A stretch of 64,000 nucleotides of DNA from Bradyrhizobium betae. Lineage in GTDB: Bacteria; Pseudomonadota; Alphaproteobacteria; Rhizobiales; Xanthobacteraceae. Made by a program: the position numbers and the translations under genes. The first letter of the stretch is position 1, and every line of letters starts with the position of its first letter. The stretch lies in contig NZ_MZXW01000029.1 in NCBI RefSeq assembly GCF_004123905.1, positions 1 to 64,000 on the forward strand, in the 5' to 3' direction. Of the stretch, positions 53,015-62,207 are shown piece after piece. The notes beneath the pieces were generated by a model. That model saw only the letters and a list, made by a program, of their open reading frames with translations. It did not search any database and was not told where the DNA came from.

Positions 53015-54538
53015 TCAATTGTTGCTGCGGTTCGCCGTCCGAAAGCTCTTGACCTCCGACACGCTGCCGTCGCGATAGGTTAGTTCGACCGACATGAATT
53101 GCGTCGCGGGGGGCAGCTTCTCATAGAGGAGCATGCCAGCCGTGATTGCCGAGGGATCGCGGAGATCGCAAGCCGGCAGCTTCAGTACCTTGTCGGGCAC
53201 CGCGGTGTCGATGCCGATCCGCACCTCGCGGATTGCGCAGCGATACGACACCAGATGGGAATAATAGACCAACAGCCCGTTGAACTGGCGGAACGACAGC
53301 CAGCTCGTCGCGGTCATGTCGAGAATCTTGCGCTGGTCTCGGATCAGCGCGGCCTCGGGATCGAACCTGATCGGGAACGGGCCCTGGATGTCGCCGGACT
53401 GATCGACGTAGCGAACCTCGATGGTGCCGGCCACGGCGTCCGGCGGCAATTCGATCGAGGGGTTCGGCATCCGCTTGCGCGTGCGCGGATCGAGCGTGTC
53501 GATGAAACCGGTTTCGCGGAAATCGCCGTTGCCCGCCATGCGCCAGGAAATGCCGATCGTCGGGTCGGCGAAGGAGAACACCACGCTCCAGCCGCCATTG
53601 TGCCGCGAGAAGCTCGCGATCGGCGCATTGGTGGTTTCTTCCTTCGGCACGCGCGGCACCGACACCGGCGGCAGCGCCGCGAGCTTCTGCGGCGGCGGAT
53701 CGGCCGGACGCGCAGCAGCCGTGGCCGTGTCCTTGGCGAGGCCGCTGAGGAAGACGTCGTCGACCATCTGATCGAAATAGACCGGCACCTGCCTGTGCTT
53801 GACGGTGTCTGCCATCTCGCTGACCAGACGGCGGGTGCGCTGCGCCACCTGCACGAGGTTCTCGCCGGGCTGGAGCAGCTCCTTGGCAAAGGTGCGTGTA
53901 AACACCGAATTGGGATTGGTGTCGTCGTTGGAGAGGCGATCGAGCGCGGTCTGGCGGGGCCCTGCCGAGAACACCGAGAACACGCCTTCGGGCAGCTGCG
54001 TCATCGGCGCGAGGCCGCCGCCGCCGGCGACCGCGCGCGTGCCGGAACGTTCGAACGGATTGTTGCGGCAGGCGTCGAACACCAGGATCGAGGTCCGCGC
54101 CTTCTTGTTCTGGAGGCGCTCGACGATGCGGTCGGCGAGGATCGAGGCATCGCGCACCAGCTCTTCCTGCCCTTCGATCGCAGCCGGCACGTCGGTCGGC
54201 AGCAGATAGTTCTGGCCCGCGATCTCGAAGCCGTGGCCGGCATAGAAGAAGAACGCGGTGTCGCCGGGCTCGATCGCCCGGTCGAACGCGAGCAGCGTCT
54301 CGGAGAATTGCTGCCGGCTCTGGTTCTCGGCCACCATCACCGAGAAGCCGAGCTGCTTCAGCGTATCGCCCATGGTGCGGGCGTCGTTGACGGCCTTGAG
54401 CAGTTTTGGGACGTTCCTGTAATCGTTGTTGCCGACCACGAGCGCGACGCGCTTTGCGGCATAAGCGGGAAGCGCGAAGCCGCTCAGGCTCGCCGCCAGG
54501 CCGAGTGCCGCCAGAAGTCTGAAAAGCCGACGCGTCAT
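53015..54538 (-). CDS. Exported caspase-family (C14) protein
   Basis: The 507-residue protein has a signal peptide (about residues 5-28) and a caspase-hemoglobinase fold. The catalytic dyad is His102 in FFYAGHGFE and Cys157 in VFDACRNNPF, with the usual VALVVGNNDY first strand. The C-terminal 250 residues, beta-rich, are not recognised. The prokaryotic family cleaves after basic or small residues and is linked to signalling and cell-death-like functions, but no effector or toxin gene is nearby. The protein is predicted to act in the periplasm. Confidence 0.88.
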   Translation of the reverse strand: MTRRLFRLLAALGLAASLSGFALPAYAAKRVALVVGNNDYRNVPKLLKAVNDARTMGDTLKQLGFSVMVAENQSRQQFSETLLAFDRAIEPGDTAFFFYAGHGFEIAGQNYLLPTDVPAAIEGQEELVRDASILADRIVERLQNKKARTSILVFDACRNNPFERSGTRAVAGGGGLAPMTQLPEGVFSVFSAGPRQTALDRLSNDDTNPNSVFTRTFAKELLQPGENLVQVAQRTRRLVSEMADTVKHRQVPVYFDQMVDDVFLSGLAKDTATAAARPADPPPQKLAALPPVSVPRVPKEETTNAPIASFSRHNGGWSVVFSFADPTIGISWRMAGNGDFRETGFIDTLDPRTRKRMPNPSIELPPDAVAGTIEVRYVDQSGDIQGPFPIRFDPEAALIRDQRKILDMTATSWLSFRQFNGLLVYYSHLVSYRCAIREVRIGIDTAVPDKVLKLPACDLRDPSAITAGMLLYEKLPPATQFMSVELTYRDGSVSEVKSFRTANRSNN

Positions 54539-54681
54539 CGCGAAATTCCCGTTGCAGATCGGCCTGGTGCCGGTTCCCTCGAACAGTGGTTCATTGGAAC
54601 CCTCCGCCGTTGATGATAGTCGATCCAGCCATAATGAGGGTTCAACGCCAGCCGCCTTCGGGGTCCATCATCAGACCTATG

Positions 54682-54702
54682 GCAGATTCCGTCGGAATCT
54701 GC
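54682..54702. promoter_or_regulatory. Perfect 9-3-9 inverted repeat upstream of the AraC gene
   Basis: GCAGATTCC and GGAATCTGC are perfect inverted arms separated by GTC. The site is 38 bases upstream of the AraC-family start and about 150 from the divergent caspase start. It could be an operator for this or another regulator. A short T-rich stretch follows (TCTTTCT), so a weak terminator is a second possibility. Confidence 0.55.
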
Positions 54703-54739
54703 TCTTTCTAGGGCAATTGCGCTACAAGCGGGGGCTGCC

Positions 54740-55720
54740 GTGTATCGCTGGTGTACTGACGAAGTCGAACCTCATGACCGCTTCGACTATTGGCGCGAGG
54801 TCCGATCCAAGGGCCTGTTCGGCGTCACGGCCGAACTCGAGCGCGAGCGGCGCGCAGACTTCTACGGCGAATTTTCGCTGCGCCAGCTCGGCGGCGGCGG
54901 CCTCGTCGAGCTGAAGGCCTCGCATTACACAGTCGAGCGCAGCACCTCCGACATCGCCAACGCGCCCGGCGACAGCATCTGCGTCTACCAGCAGCTCGGC
55001 AGCGGCGGCTGGTTCGGCGGCATGCGCGGCAGCGACTTCGCGATCGCCAATGGCAGCTTCGCCACGAGCCATACCGACCTGCCCTATCGCACCACGCCGC
55101 TCGGCGCCGGCGGCTTCCATTTGCGGATCCTGAAGATCCCCGTCAGCGCCCTCCCCACGCAGGACAAGCGGGTCCGTGAGCTGACGCCGCGGACCTTCGA
55201 CGATCCCACCCTGGCGCCTCTGCTCGGGGCCTGCTTCGCCGATCTCGGCGAGGGCGCCGCGGGCGGCAATGACGGCGCCGCCGATGCGACCTCCCTCGTC
55301 CAGGCTCTGGGCCATCTGGCGCTGATCGAGCGCGGCATCGTACGGCCCGGCAGCCGGCTCGGACAGGCTGCGCTGCGGACCGCTCGCCTGTCGCAGGCGC
55401 GACGCCTGATCGCGGGCCACCTCCAAAATCCAGATCTGGCGCCGACGATGGTGGCCGACCTGCTCGCTGTCTCCGTGCGTCACCTGCACATGCTGTTCGA
55501 GGCCGCCGAGAAGAGCTTCTCGCAGACCGTGACCGACGAACGCCTGAAACAGAGCCGCCGCCTGATGCGCGAGGCGCCGGAGCGGCTGATCGCCGACATC
55601 GCGACCTCCTGCGGGTTCGAGAGCCTGGCGACCTATTACCGGGTCTTCAACGCCGCCTATGGCATGGCCCCCGGCGACTTCCGGGCCCAGGGGGCGGAGA
55701 GGCATTCGCCGCTCCCCTAG
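54740..55720 (+). CDS. AraC family transcriptional regulator
   Basis: The 326-residue protein has an N-terminal AraC-binding-like domain (YRWCTDEVEPHDRFDYWREV) and a C-terminal double helix-turn-helix (LTPTMVADLLAVSVRHLHMLFEAAEKSFSQTV and PERLIADIATSCGFESLATYYRVFNAAYGMAP). It probably activates nearby or distant genes with an unknown ligand. The GTG start at 54740 places the first residues at the family N-terminus. Confidence 0.88.
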   Translation: MYRWCTDEVEPHDRFDYWREVRSKGLFGVTAELERERRADFYGEFSLRQLGGGGLVELKASHYTVERSTSDIANAPGDSICVYQQLGSGGWFGGMRGSDFAIANGSFATSHTDLPYRTTPLGAGGFHLRILKIPVSALPTQDKRVRELTPRTFDDPTLAPLLGACFADLGEGAAGGNDGAADATSLVQALGHLALIERGIVRPGSRLGQAALRTARLSQARRLIAGHLQNPDLAPTMVADLLAVSVRHLHMLFEAAEKSFSQTVTDERLKQSRRLMREAPERLIADIATSCGFESLATYYRVFNAAYGMAPGDFRAQGAERHSPLP

Positions 55721-55819
55721 CGCCGCCGCCTGGTCCATGGCGGGGCGGAAAAACGTGAGCCCCGCCCGTGATTTGGGCAAAAACCTCAGGGTTTTTAGGG
55801 CCTTCCCGCGCCTGCTCCA

Positions 55820-55847
55820 TTGACTTTGGCCGATTCCGCCCTATGTT
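55820..55847 (+). promoter_or_regulatory. Predicted promoter of the DEAD-box helicase
   Basis: TTGACT (55820-55825) and TATGTT (55842-55847) are 16 bases apart. A start around 55855 leaves an untranslated leader of about 150 bases before the ATG at 56009. Long leaders are a feature of cold-induced RNA helicase and csp mRNAs. Confidence 0.55.
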
Positions 55848-56008
55848 CCGGGTCGACGCGGCTCGGTATCGAAGAGCGATTCCTGAGCCTTGCGCTTTGT
55901 TCGCGTGAGTCAGCACCCCCAGCTTCTTTGAGAGCGCGCCGTTTCGGGGTGGAACGCGACAGCCTTAATCACCCTCGATTCCGAACGGCGGTTTCGACCA
56001 GAGGCTCA

Positions 56009-57508
56009 ATGTCCTTTTCAGATCTCGGACTGTCCGAAAAAGTCCTCGCCGCAGTGGCGGCCACCGGTTACACCACCCCTACCCCCATTCAGGAACAGGC
56101 GATCCCCCACGTCCTCGCACGCAAGGACGTCCTCGGCATCGCCCAGACCGGCACCGGCAAGACCGCGGCCTTCGTGCTGCCGATGCTTACCATTCTCGAA
56201 AAGGGTCGCGCCCGCGCACGCATGCCGCGCACGTTGATCCTCGAGCCGACCCGCGAGCTCGCGGCCCAGGTGAAGGAAAACTTCGACCGCTACGGCGCCG
56301 GCCAGAAACTCAACGTCGCCCTCCTGATCGGCGGCGTCTCGTTCGGCGACCAGGATGCCAAGCTGACGCGCGGCGTCGACGTGCTGATCGCCACTCCGGG
56401 CCGCTTGCTCGACCATACCGAGCGCGGCGGCCTGCTACTCACCGGCGTCGAGCTGCTCGTCATCGACGAAGCCGACCGCATGCTGGACATGGGCTTCATC
56501 CCCGACATCGAGCGCGTCTGCAAGCTCGTCCCCTTCACGCGGCAGACCCTGTTCTTCACCGCGACCATGCCGCCGGAGATCCGGCGTATCACCGAAACCT
56601 TCCTGCACAATCCGCAGAAGGTCGAGGTCTCCAAGCCCGCCACCACCGCCGTGACCGTCACGCAGTCCCAGGTCCCCGCCGGACGCGAGGCGCATGAGAA
56701 GCGCGAGCTGCTTCGCCGCCTGCTGCGCGAGGCCAAGGATCTCAAGAACGCGATCATCTTCTGCAATCGCAAGCGCGAAGTCGCAATCGTTCACAAGTCG
56801 CTTCAGAAGCACGGCTTCAGTGTCGGCGCGCTGCATGGCGACATGGACCAGCCGGCCCGCATGGCGGCGCTCGAACAATTCCGCAAGGGTGAGCTGCCGC
56901 TCCTCGTTGCCTCCGACGTCGCCGCCCGCGGCCTCGACATTCCCGCGGTCAGCCACGTCTTCAATTTCGACGTCCCCCACCATCCCGACGATTACGTCCA
57001 TCGCGTCGGCCGCACCGGCCGCGCAGGCCGGTCCGGCATGGCGATCTCGCTCGTGACGCCGCTCGACCAGAAGTCGATGGTGGCGATCGAGAAGCTGATC
57101 GGCCAGAGCATTCCGCGCGCCGAAGGCGACTACGAAGTCAACGCAGAAGCCGGCGATGCGGGTGAGCGCCCGCGCGAGCCGCGCGGCCGCGAACGTTCGC
57201 GCGGCGGACGCGGCAAGCCGCAACGCGGCGGTCGCGACCGTGAGCGCAGCCACGAGCCCCGCGAGCCGCGTGCTGAAGCACGGCCCGCTCCCGAGGCGAA
57301 GCCCGCACGCGAGGCAAGGCCTCCGCGTGAAGCCAGGCCATCATCCGAGCCGCGTCATGGCGCGCGCCAACAGGCCAATGCGGCCCATGTGCCGTCGATC
57401 GGCCGCCCCGAGCCACGCCGCCAGCGCGAGGCCGACACCGAGCCGGGTGATCATTCTCACCTGCCAGCGTTCCTGCTCCGCCCCGTGCGCACTCCAGCCG
57501 GTGCTTGA
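56009..57508 (+). CDS. DEAD-box RNA helicase (RhlE/RhlB-like)
   Basis: The 499-residue protein unwinds RNA with ATP. Motifs: Q-motif TPTPIQEQAIP, Walker A AQTGTGKTAAF, VIDEADRMLDMGF, TATM and HRVGRTGRAGR. The last about 110 residues are rich in Arg, Glu, Pro and Ala in repeats (RGRERSRGGRGKPQRGGRD), an RNA-binding tail. The ATG at 56009 is the family start; the open frame further upstream is the leader. RhlE-type is the closest guess. Confidence 0.93.
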   Translation: MSFSDLGLSEKVLAAVAATGYTTPTPIQEQAIPHVLARKDVLGIAQTGTGKTAAFVLPMLTILEKGRARARMPRTLILEPTRELAAQVKENFDRYGAGQKLNVALLIGGVSFGDQDAKLTRGVDVLIATPGRLLDHTERGGLLLTGVELLVIDEADRMLDMGFIPDIERVCKLVPFTRQTLFFTATMPPEIRRITETFLHNPQKVEVSKPATTAVTVTQSQVPAGREAHEKRELLRRLLREAKDLKNAIIFCNRKREVAIVHKSLQKHGFSVGALHGDMDQPARMAALEQFRKGELPLLVASDVAARGLDIPAVSHVFNFDVPHHPDDYVHRVGRTGRAGRSGMAISLVTPLDQKSMVAIEKLIGQSIPRAEGDYEVNAEAGDAGERPREPRGRERSRGGRGKPQRGGRDRERSHEPREPRAEARPAPEAKPAREARPPREARPSSEPRHGARQQANAAHVPSIGRPEPRRQREADTEPGDHSHLPAFLLRPVRTPAGA

Positions 57509-57672
57509 ATCCGCGAGGCGCCTCGAGCCGGTTGAGCCGAGGCGCCCCACACTTTTTATGACGTATTGACCACCGTATATTTACTGGCCGTTCACAAACG
57601 TCCGTTAGCCTACGAACATAATTTAAGCATTGCTGCGGTCGACGGCGCATCGACCGTCGTGGGGTATGTTCC

Positions 57673-58740
57673 GTGGTCAACGTTCTCGACGAACACGAAC
57701 GCACGATGGCGTTCGCCGAAGTAGCGCTCGGTCAGATCCGGTCGCTTCGACAGACTGCAATTCCCCGCAATTACGAGATCTGGTACGTCTACGCGACCGG
57801 CTACAACGCGCCGCTCAACAAGATCATCAACGAGACGCTGGCGCGCCACGGCAAGCTGACCGAAGGCGATCTCGAGCAAATCTACGAGACCTACCTCTCC
57901 CACATCAAGACCACCGACCGCATCGACAAGGTCGGCGCACGCGTCATCGGCGAGATCGACGACGTGATGAAGGTTTTGAGCGAGGCGCTCGCGATGACCG
58001 GCTCCTACGATGCCAGCTTGTCGGGCGCGACCGAAAAACTGTCGTCGGCCAGGAGCCGCGAGCAAATCAAGTCGATCGTCGAGACGCTGCTGCGCTCGAC
58101 CAACGAGATGCGCGAGACCAACAAGGCACTGGAAGACCGGCTGACGCTGTCGAAGAGCGAGATCAGCAATCTCCAGCAGAGCCTGGAGGCGATCCGCGCC
58201 GAGAGCCTGACCGATCCGCTGACGGGCCTCGGCAACCGCAAATATTTCGACCGCATGATCGGCATGGCCGTGCAAAGCGCGCTCGCCTCCGGCGAGCCGC
58301 TGTCGCTGCTGCTGTTCGACATCGACCACTTCAAGTCGTTCAACGATTCTTACGGCCATCTCACCGGCGACCAGGTCCTGCGGCTCGTCGGCCTGTCGCT
58401 GAAGCAGACCATCAAGGGCCAGGACATCACCGCACGCTATGGCGGCGAGGAGTTCGCGGTCGTGCTGCCCAACACGGCGCTCCGCCAGGCCCTCACGGTG
58501 GCCGATCACATCCGCCGCGCCGTGATGGCGAAGGAATTGAAGAAGAAGTCCACCGGCGAGATCCTCGGCCGCGTCACCATCTCCGTCGGCGTCTCCATGC
58601 TCAAGCAGGGCGACGACACCGAGGCGCTGATCGAACGCGCGGATGCCTGCCTCTACGCCGCCAAGCGCAACGGCCGCAATCGCGTGATCTGCGAAGCCGA
58701 TCCGGAATTCGCGATCGAGAGCCACAGCCGCGTGGCGTGA
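57673..58740 (+). CDS. Diguanylate cyclase (GGDEF)
   Basis: The 355-residue protein lacks membrane segments. Residues 1-120 are an unnamed helical domain, 130-175 a coiled-coil-like linker, and 180-350 a GGDEF domain with the active site GGEEF (257-261). It makes cyclic di-GMP from GTP. The inhibitory I-site (R-x-x-D five residues upstream of the active site) reads K-G-Q-D (248-251), so product inhibition may be weakened. The start is GTG at 57673. Confidence 0.9.
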   Translation: MVNVLDEHERTMAFAEVALGQIRSLRQTAIPRNYEIWYVYATGYNAPLNKIINETLARHGKLTEGDLEQIYETYLSHIKTTDRIDKVGARVIGEIDDVMKVLSEALAMTGSYDASLSGATEKLSSARSREQIKSIVETLLRSTNEMRETNKALEDRLTLSKSEISNLQQSLEAIRAESLTDPLTGLGNRKYFDRMIGMAVQSALASGEPLSLLLFDIDHFKSFNDSYGHLTGDQVLRLVGLSLKQTIKGQDITARYGGEEFAVVLPNTALRQALTVADHIRRAVMAKELKKKSTGEILGRVTISVGVSMLKQGDDTEALIERADACLYAAKRNGRNRVICEADPEFAIESHSRVA

Positions 58741-58830
58741 CGGACGCAGCGCGCCGAACCGCGCGCGCTTGACATTCTGACCTGACGAACGACATCTTCC
58801 TCGCCGCCCGAGCATCGAGGATTTGTCGTC

Positions 58831-59361
58831 GTGCCCAATCCCCATGATTTTCACACGCCGCAACCGTCCTACAGCAAGGACGAGCTGCTGAAATCGAGCG
58901 AAGGCGGCTATTTCGGCCCCGGCAACGCGCAATTGCCGGCGCCGCCCATGCTCATGATGGATCGCATCGCCGAGATCAGCCTGGACGGCGGCGAATTCCG
59001 CAAAGGCCATATCGTCGGCGAACTCGACATCGTGCCGGGCCACTGGTTCTTCGACTGCCATTATCGCGGTGACGCGATGATGCCGGGCAGCCTGGGCCTG
59101 GACGCGATGTGGCAGATGGTCGGCTATTGGCTAGGCTGGTCCGGCTCTCCGGGCAAGGGCCGCGCCATCGGTGTTGGCGAGCTGGAGGTCACGGGATTTG
59201 TCACGCCGGAGGCGCGATGCGTGCGCTACGAGGTCGCCATGCGCATGGTCCGGCGCGGCAAGCTGGTGCTCGGAATTGCCGACGGCCGCGTGCTCGCCGA
59301 CGGTGTCTGTGTTTTTATGGCGAAGGATATGCGGGTCGGCCTGACCAAGGCGGTGGACTGA
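58831..59361 (+). CDS. fabA: 3-hydroxydecanoyl-ACP dehydratase/isomerase (FabA)
   Basis: The 176-residue hot-dog-fold enzyme dehydrates 3-hydroxyacyl-ACP and isomerises the C10 product for unsaturated fatty-acid synthesis. The catalytic His77 lies in FFDCHYRGD and Asp91 in LGLDAMWQ. The start is GTG at 58831, 90 bases after the GGDEF gene. Usually fabA is next to fabB, which is missing here; a gene scar and a MAPEG gene follow instead. Confidence 0.93.
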   Translation: MPNPHDFHTPQPSYSKDELLKSSEGGYFGPGNAQLPAPPMLMMDRIAEISLDGGEFRKGHIVGELDIVPGHWFFDCHYRGDAMMPGSLGLDAMWQMVGYWLGWSGSPGKGRAIGVGELEVTGFVTPEARCVRYEVAMRMVRRGKLVLGIADGRVLADGVCVFMAKDMRVGLTKAVD

Positions 59362-59418
59362 GCTCAATCCCCTGATTTGGCGCGTTTCCGAACAGGCTCC
59401 TGTTGATCTTCTTCTTCA

Positions 59419-59481
59419 GCGCTCTCGCGGGCTTGACGCAACGGCCTCAACCGCGTGATCTGCGAAGCGGATCGGGAATAC
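59419..59481 (+). pseudogene. Remnant of the 3' end of a GGDEF gene
   Basis: Bases 59437-59481 match the end of the intact GGDEF gene (58666-58710) at 40 of 45 positions, coding RNG-NRVICEAD. Upstream, in the same frame, ALSRA is followed by a stop where the intact protein has a K codon. The copy is broken and short, and no start or domain remains. It is likely the scar of a deleted or recombined second GGDEF gene. Confidence 0.75.
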
Positions 59482-59546
59482 ATTGTCGGATCTGAACTCC
59501 TCACAGTCGGGAGGCGCACGATTCAGAGATCCGAGGGAGAGCCAAA

Positions 59547-60014
59547 TTGGGCGCAATGAGTCTTCACGACCCCCTTTTCGGTACGTATGTCGTCGCGGCC
59601 AGCCTGCTGATTTTGAAAGCCGTGGCGATGTCATGGCTGACTGTGGTCCGTATGGTGCAGGCCAACGGCGGCTACCGTTCGCCGGAGGACATCAAGAAGA
59701 CCCCGATGAATCCCGCGCCGGATCCGGCGCAGCTTCTTCCCAACGAACGTGTCGAGCGGATCCGCCGGATCCAGATGAACGATCTCGAGAGCCTGCCGTA
59801 CTTCCTGATTGCAGGGCTTCTCTATATTTTCACAGAGCCGTCGCTACGGCTCGCGCAATGTCTGCTCTACGGCTATGTCGCTTCGCGCCTGCTCCATTTC
59901 TGGGCCTATCTCACCGGGCAAATCCACGAGATTCGCGCGACGCTGTGGACGGTCGGCTCGATCATCCTGGTCTTCATGACCGTTCGCACGCTTCTCGTTG
60001 CACTCGGCGCTTGA
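59547..60014 (+). CDS. MAPEG family membrane protein (MGST1-like)
   Basis: The 155-residue protein has four hydrophobic segments and the MGST1-like features RSPEDIKK after helix 1, NERVERIRRIQMNDLESLPYFL and the final LVFMTVRTLLVAL. It may be a glutathione-dependent transferase or peroxidase of membrane lipids. GGGAGAG seven bases before the TTG at 59547 supports that start; ATG at 59556 is an alternative. It converges on the SARP-like gene. Confidence 0.83.
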   Translation: MGAMSLHDPLFGTYVVAASLLILKAVAMSWLTVVRMVQANGGYRSPEDIKKTPMNPAPDPAQLLPNERVERIRRIQMNDLESLPYFLIAGLLYIFTEPSLRLAQCLLYGYVASRLLHFWAYLTGQIHEIRATLWTVGSIILVFMTVRTLLVALGA

Positions 60015-60017
60015 GAC

Positions 60018-62021
60018 TCAATCGGCCACCCCAGCTGCCTGCTGAGCCGAAAGGTAGCGTTCGAGAACGTCGTTCTGCTTGAAAAAGCGCATGGCGCGTA
60101 GATCGCGGATCGTTGTTTTTTGTGCCGCATCGCGGCGCTGCGTGACCTCGCGGGCTTCTTCCAGGCGGCCGGCGGCGACCAGATTGGCCGCCAGCATACG
60201 ATGGCCGGTCCCATTGCCGGGATTGTGCCGAACCGACTTGCGGGCCCAGGCAATGCCGTCCTCGTGGCGCCCGAGCGCAAAGTATGACGCGGTCAAGCCC
60301 GTCATCCACAAATGCAGCATGCTGTCGTAGGGACTGAGGACAAGAGAACGATGAAGGCATACGACGGCATTCTCGTAGTCACCTCCCATGCTGTCGATCA
60401 TTCCGAGCACGCCCCACGCGAACGCCGAACTGGGATTGAGGCTCACGGCCTCGCTGGCGTGAACACGGCCCTGATCGTTGTCGCCGGCCGGCCCGAACAG
60501 CGTGAAGCCATAGACCGCATGGGCAAAGGCGTCCGTGCCGTCCTGCTCGACGGCGCGGCGTGCCAGACCGAGCGCCTCGGTCGTGGCGCCCGGCGGTGTG
60601 TGAGCGCCAAGCGGCGGTGCCATGACCAGTCCCCACGCCAGCGCCGCCAGCGTTGGCGTGCGCGCCTGATCAAGGCGGAGAGACTGTCGAAGCAGGTCGA
60701 TCGCCTTGGTCACATCATCACGGGTGCCGCCCCATAAGTGGTGAAGGGCACGCAAATAAAGATCATACGCCGAAAGATCGGTCAGTGGCTTGCGACGTGC
60801 TCGTTCGATTTCGGCGCCCCGAACGGCGGGGTCGACGACCGCAGCGACACTGCTGCTGACGTCGTCCTGCAGATCGAAGATATCCGTGAGGGGACGGTCG
60901 TAGCGATCGGACCAGACCTGAGCCTCACTGCCGGTATGGGTCAGCTCGGCCGACACGCGAATGCGGTTGCCGGCTTTGCGTATACGCCCGCTCAGGACGT
61001 ACTGGACACCGAAATGTTGCGCAATCTGCCCGCTTGTCATCCCCTTGTCCCTGAGGGCAAAGCTCGACCCGCGCGCGATCACCACAAGCTCGCGGAAGCG
61101 CGACAAGGCCGTAATGATGTCCTCAGTGACGCCGTCGGCGAAATAGTCCTGTTCGGGCTCACCGCTCATGTTCCGGAATGGCAGCACGACGAGGGACGGC
61201 TTCTCTCCGCGCATCATGAGCGCCAAAGGCGGCGAGGCCTCTGACATGACCTCAGCTGAAGCGGGCGGCACATCCTGCGTGTGCGTCCTGCGCAGCTCCG
61301 AGGCCAACGTCTTTGTTGCCAGATCCGGCTCAGTGCTGAGCTCGCGCTTGAGCAGAGCAACGACATCCAGATAGTATTTGAGCGCTTCGGCGTTACGTCC
61401 GGTTGCGGACAACGCGCGCATGATCAGGCGATGCGAATCTTCGCGCAGGTCATTGAGTGCATTGGCGCGCTGGCCGGTCCGCAGTGCCTGGTCCGCATGC
61501 CCCTCAGATAGTTCATGCTCGCCGAGCGCCACCATGGCGCCCAGAGCCAACTCCGACAAGCGCTCGCGTTCGCCGGCGATCCATTCGCTCCAGCCTTCCT
61601 CGCCGATACTGATGTCATCAGCCAAACGGCCACGATAGAGATCCGCCGCCGCGCTCAACGCACCACGGCCACCCTCTCGGACCAGCCGCTCAAATTGGCT
61701 CACATCGCAGGCGATCACCGCGGCATTCAGCGACACGAATTCGCCCTCGCTCTTGAGAGCATCCGGGCCCAGGATCTGACGCAGCTTGAAAAGCGCCTGC
61801 CGCAGGTTCTGCTTCGCTTGCGCATCGAAGTGAGATCCCCACAGCAAGGTCGACAGTTTTTCGCGCGGCTGCGGGTCAGGTGCCGTGCAAGCCAGAAACG
61901 CGAGCATCCCAGCGAGCTTCTTGTTCGGCAAGCTGACGGCGCCATCCGGCCCTGTCAGTATGCAACGTCCGAGAAGTGAGAGGCTAAACTCCGGGCGCGA
62001 CGCAGATGTCGTTCTAGCCAC
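60018..62021 (-). CDS. SARP/BTAD-type transcriptional regulator with TolB-like and TPR domains
   Basis: The 667-residue protein has an N-terminal winged helix and BTAD domain (LLGRCILTGPDGAVSLPNKKLAGMLAFLACT, then TPR-like helices to about residue 250). A TolB/FlgO-like domain (SLVVLPFRNMSGEPEQDYFADGVTEDIITALSRF, about residues 275-400) is followed by TPRs (430-640). This combination is found in alphaproteobacterial one-component regulators. It lacks a cyclase domain. It is divergent from three very small genes, which may be its targets. Confidence 0.8.
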   Translation of the reverse strand: MARTTSASRPEFSLSLLGRCILTGPDGAVSLPNKKLAGMLAFLACTAPDPQPREKLSTLLWGSHFDAQAKQNLRQALFKLRQILGPDALKSEGEFVSLNAAVIACDVSQFERLVREGGRGALSAAADLYRGRLADDISIGEEGWSEWIAGERERLSELALGAMVALGEHELSEGHADQALRTGQRANALNDLREDSHRLIMRALSATGRNAEALKYYLDVVALLKRELSTEPDLATKTLASELRRTHTQDVPPASAEVMSEASPPLALMMRGEKPSLVVLPFRNMSGEPEQDYFADGVTEDIITALSRFRELVVIARGSSFALRDKGMTSGQIAQHFGVQYVLSGRIRKAGNRIRVSAELTHTGSEAQVWSDRYDRPLTDIFDLQDDVSSSVAAVVDPAVRGAEIERARRKPLTDLSAYDLYLRALHHLWGGTRDDVTKAIDLLRQSLRLDQARTPTLAALAWGLVMAPPLGAHTPPGATTEALGLARRAVEQDGTDAFAHAVYGFTLFGPAGDNDQGRVHASEAVSLNPSSAFAWGVLGMIDSMGGDYENAVVCLHRSLVLSPYDSMLHLWMTGLTASYFALGRHEDGIAWARKSVRHNPGNGTGHRMLAANLVAAGRLEEAREVTQRRDAAQKTTIRDLRAMRFFKQNDVLERYLSAQQAAGVAD

Positions 62022-62207
62022 TCCGCCTCCAATTTAAGCAGTCGCGCTCAGTCGTATACACCCTACACGAATTGCCAGAATTGCGCACATTATTAACGCG
62101 CCAGTGACGGTCGAATAACGCCAGCGAAGACGGCTGCAGGTTCTGATCGAATTGCGACGAGATGCTGACGTGATGACTCGACGCTGAATTCCATCGGGAA
62201 AGCGGTC

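Noticed and set aside
53099..54613. A 504-codon plus-strand frame over the caspase-like gene
   Set aside because: Antisense artefact of GC-rich coding sequence, no recognisable domain.
54682..54702. Palindrome as the terminator of a gene upstream
   Set aside because: No gene ends into it; both flanking genes start away from it, and the following T-rich stretch is weak.
57610..59061. A 483-codon minus-strand frame over the GGDEF and fabA genes
   Set aside because: It covers two real genes and their gap; no start signal or domain.
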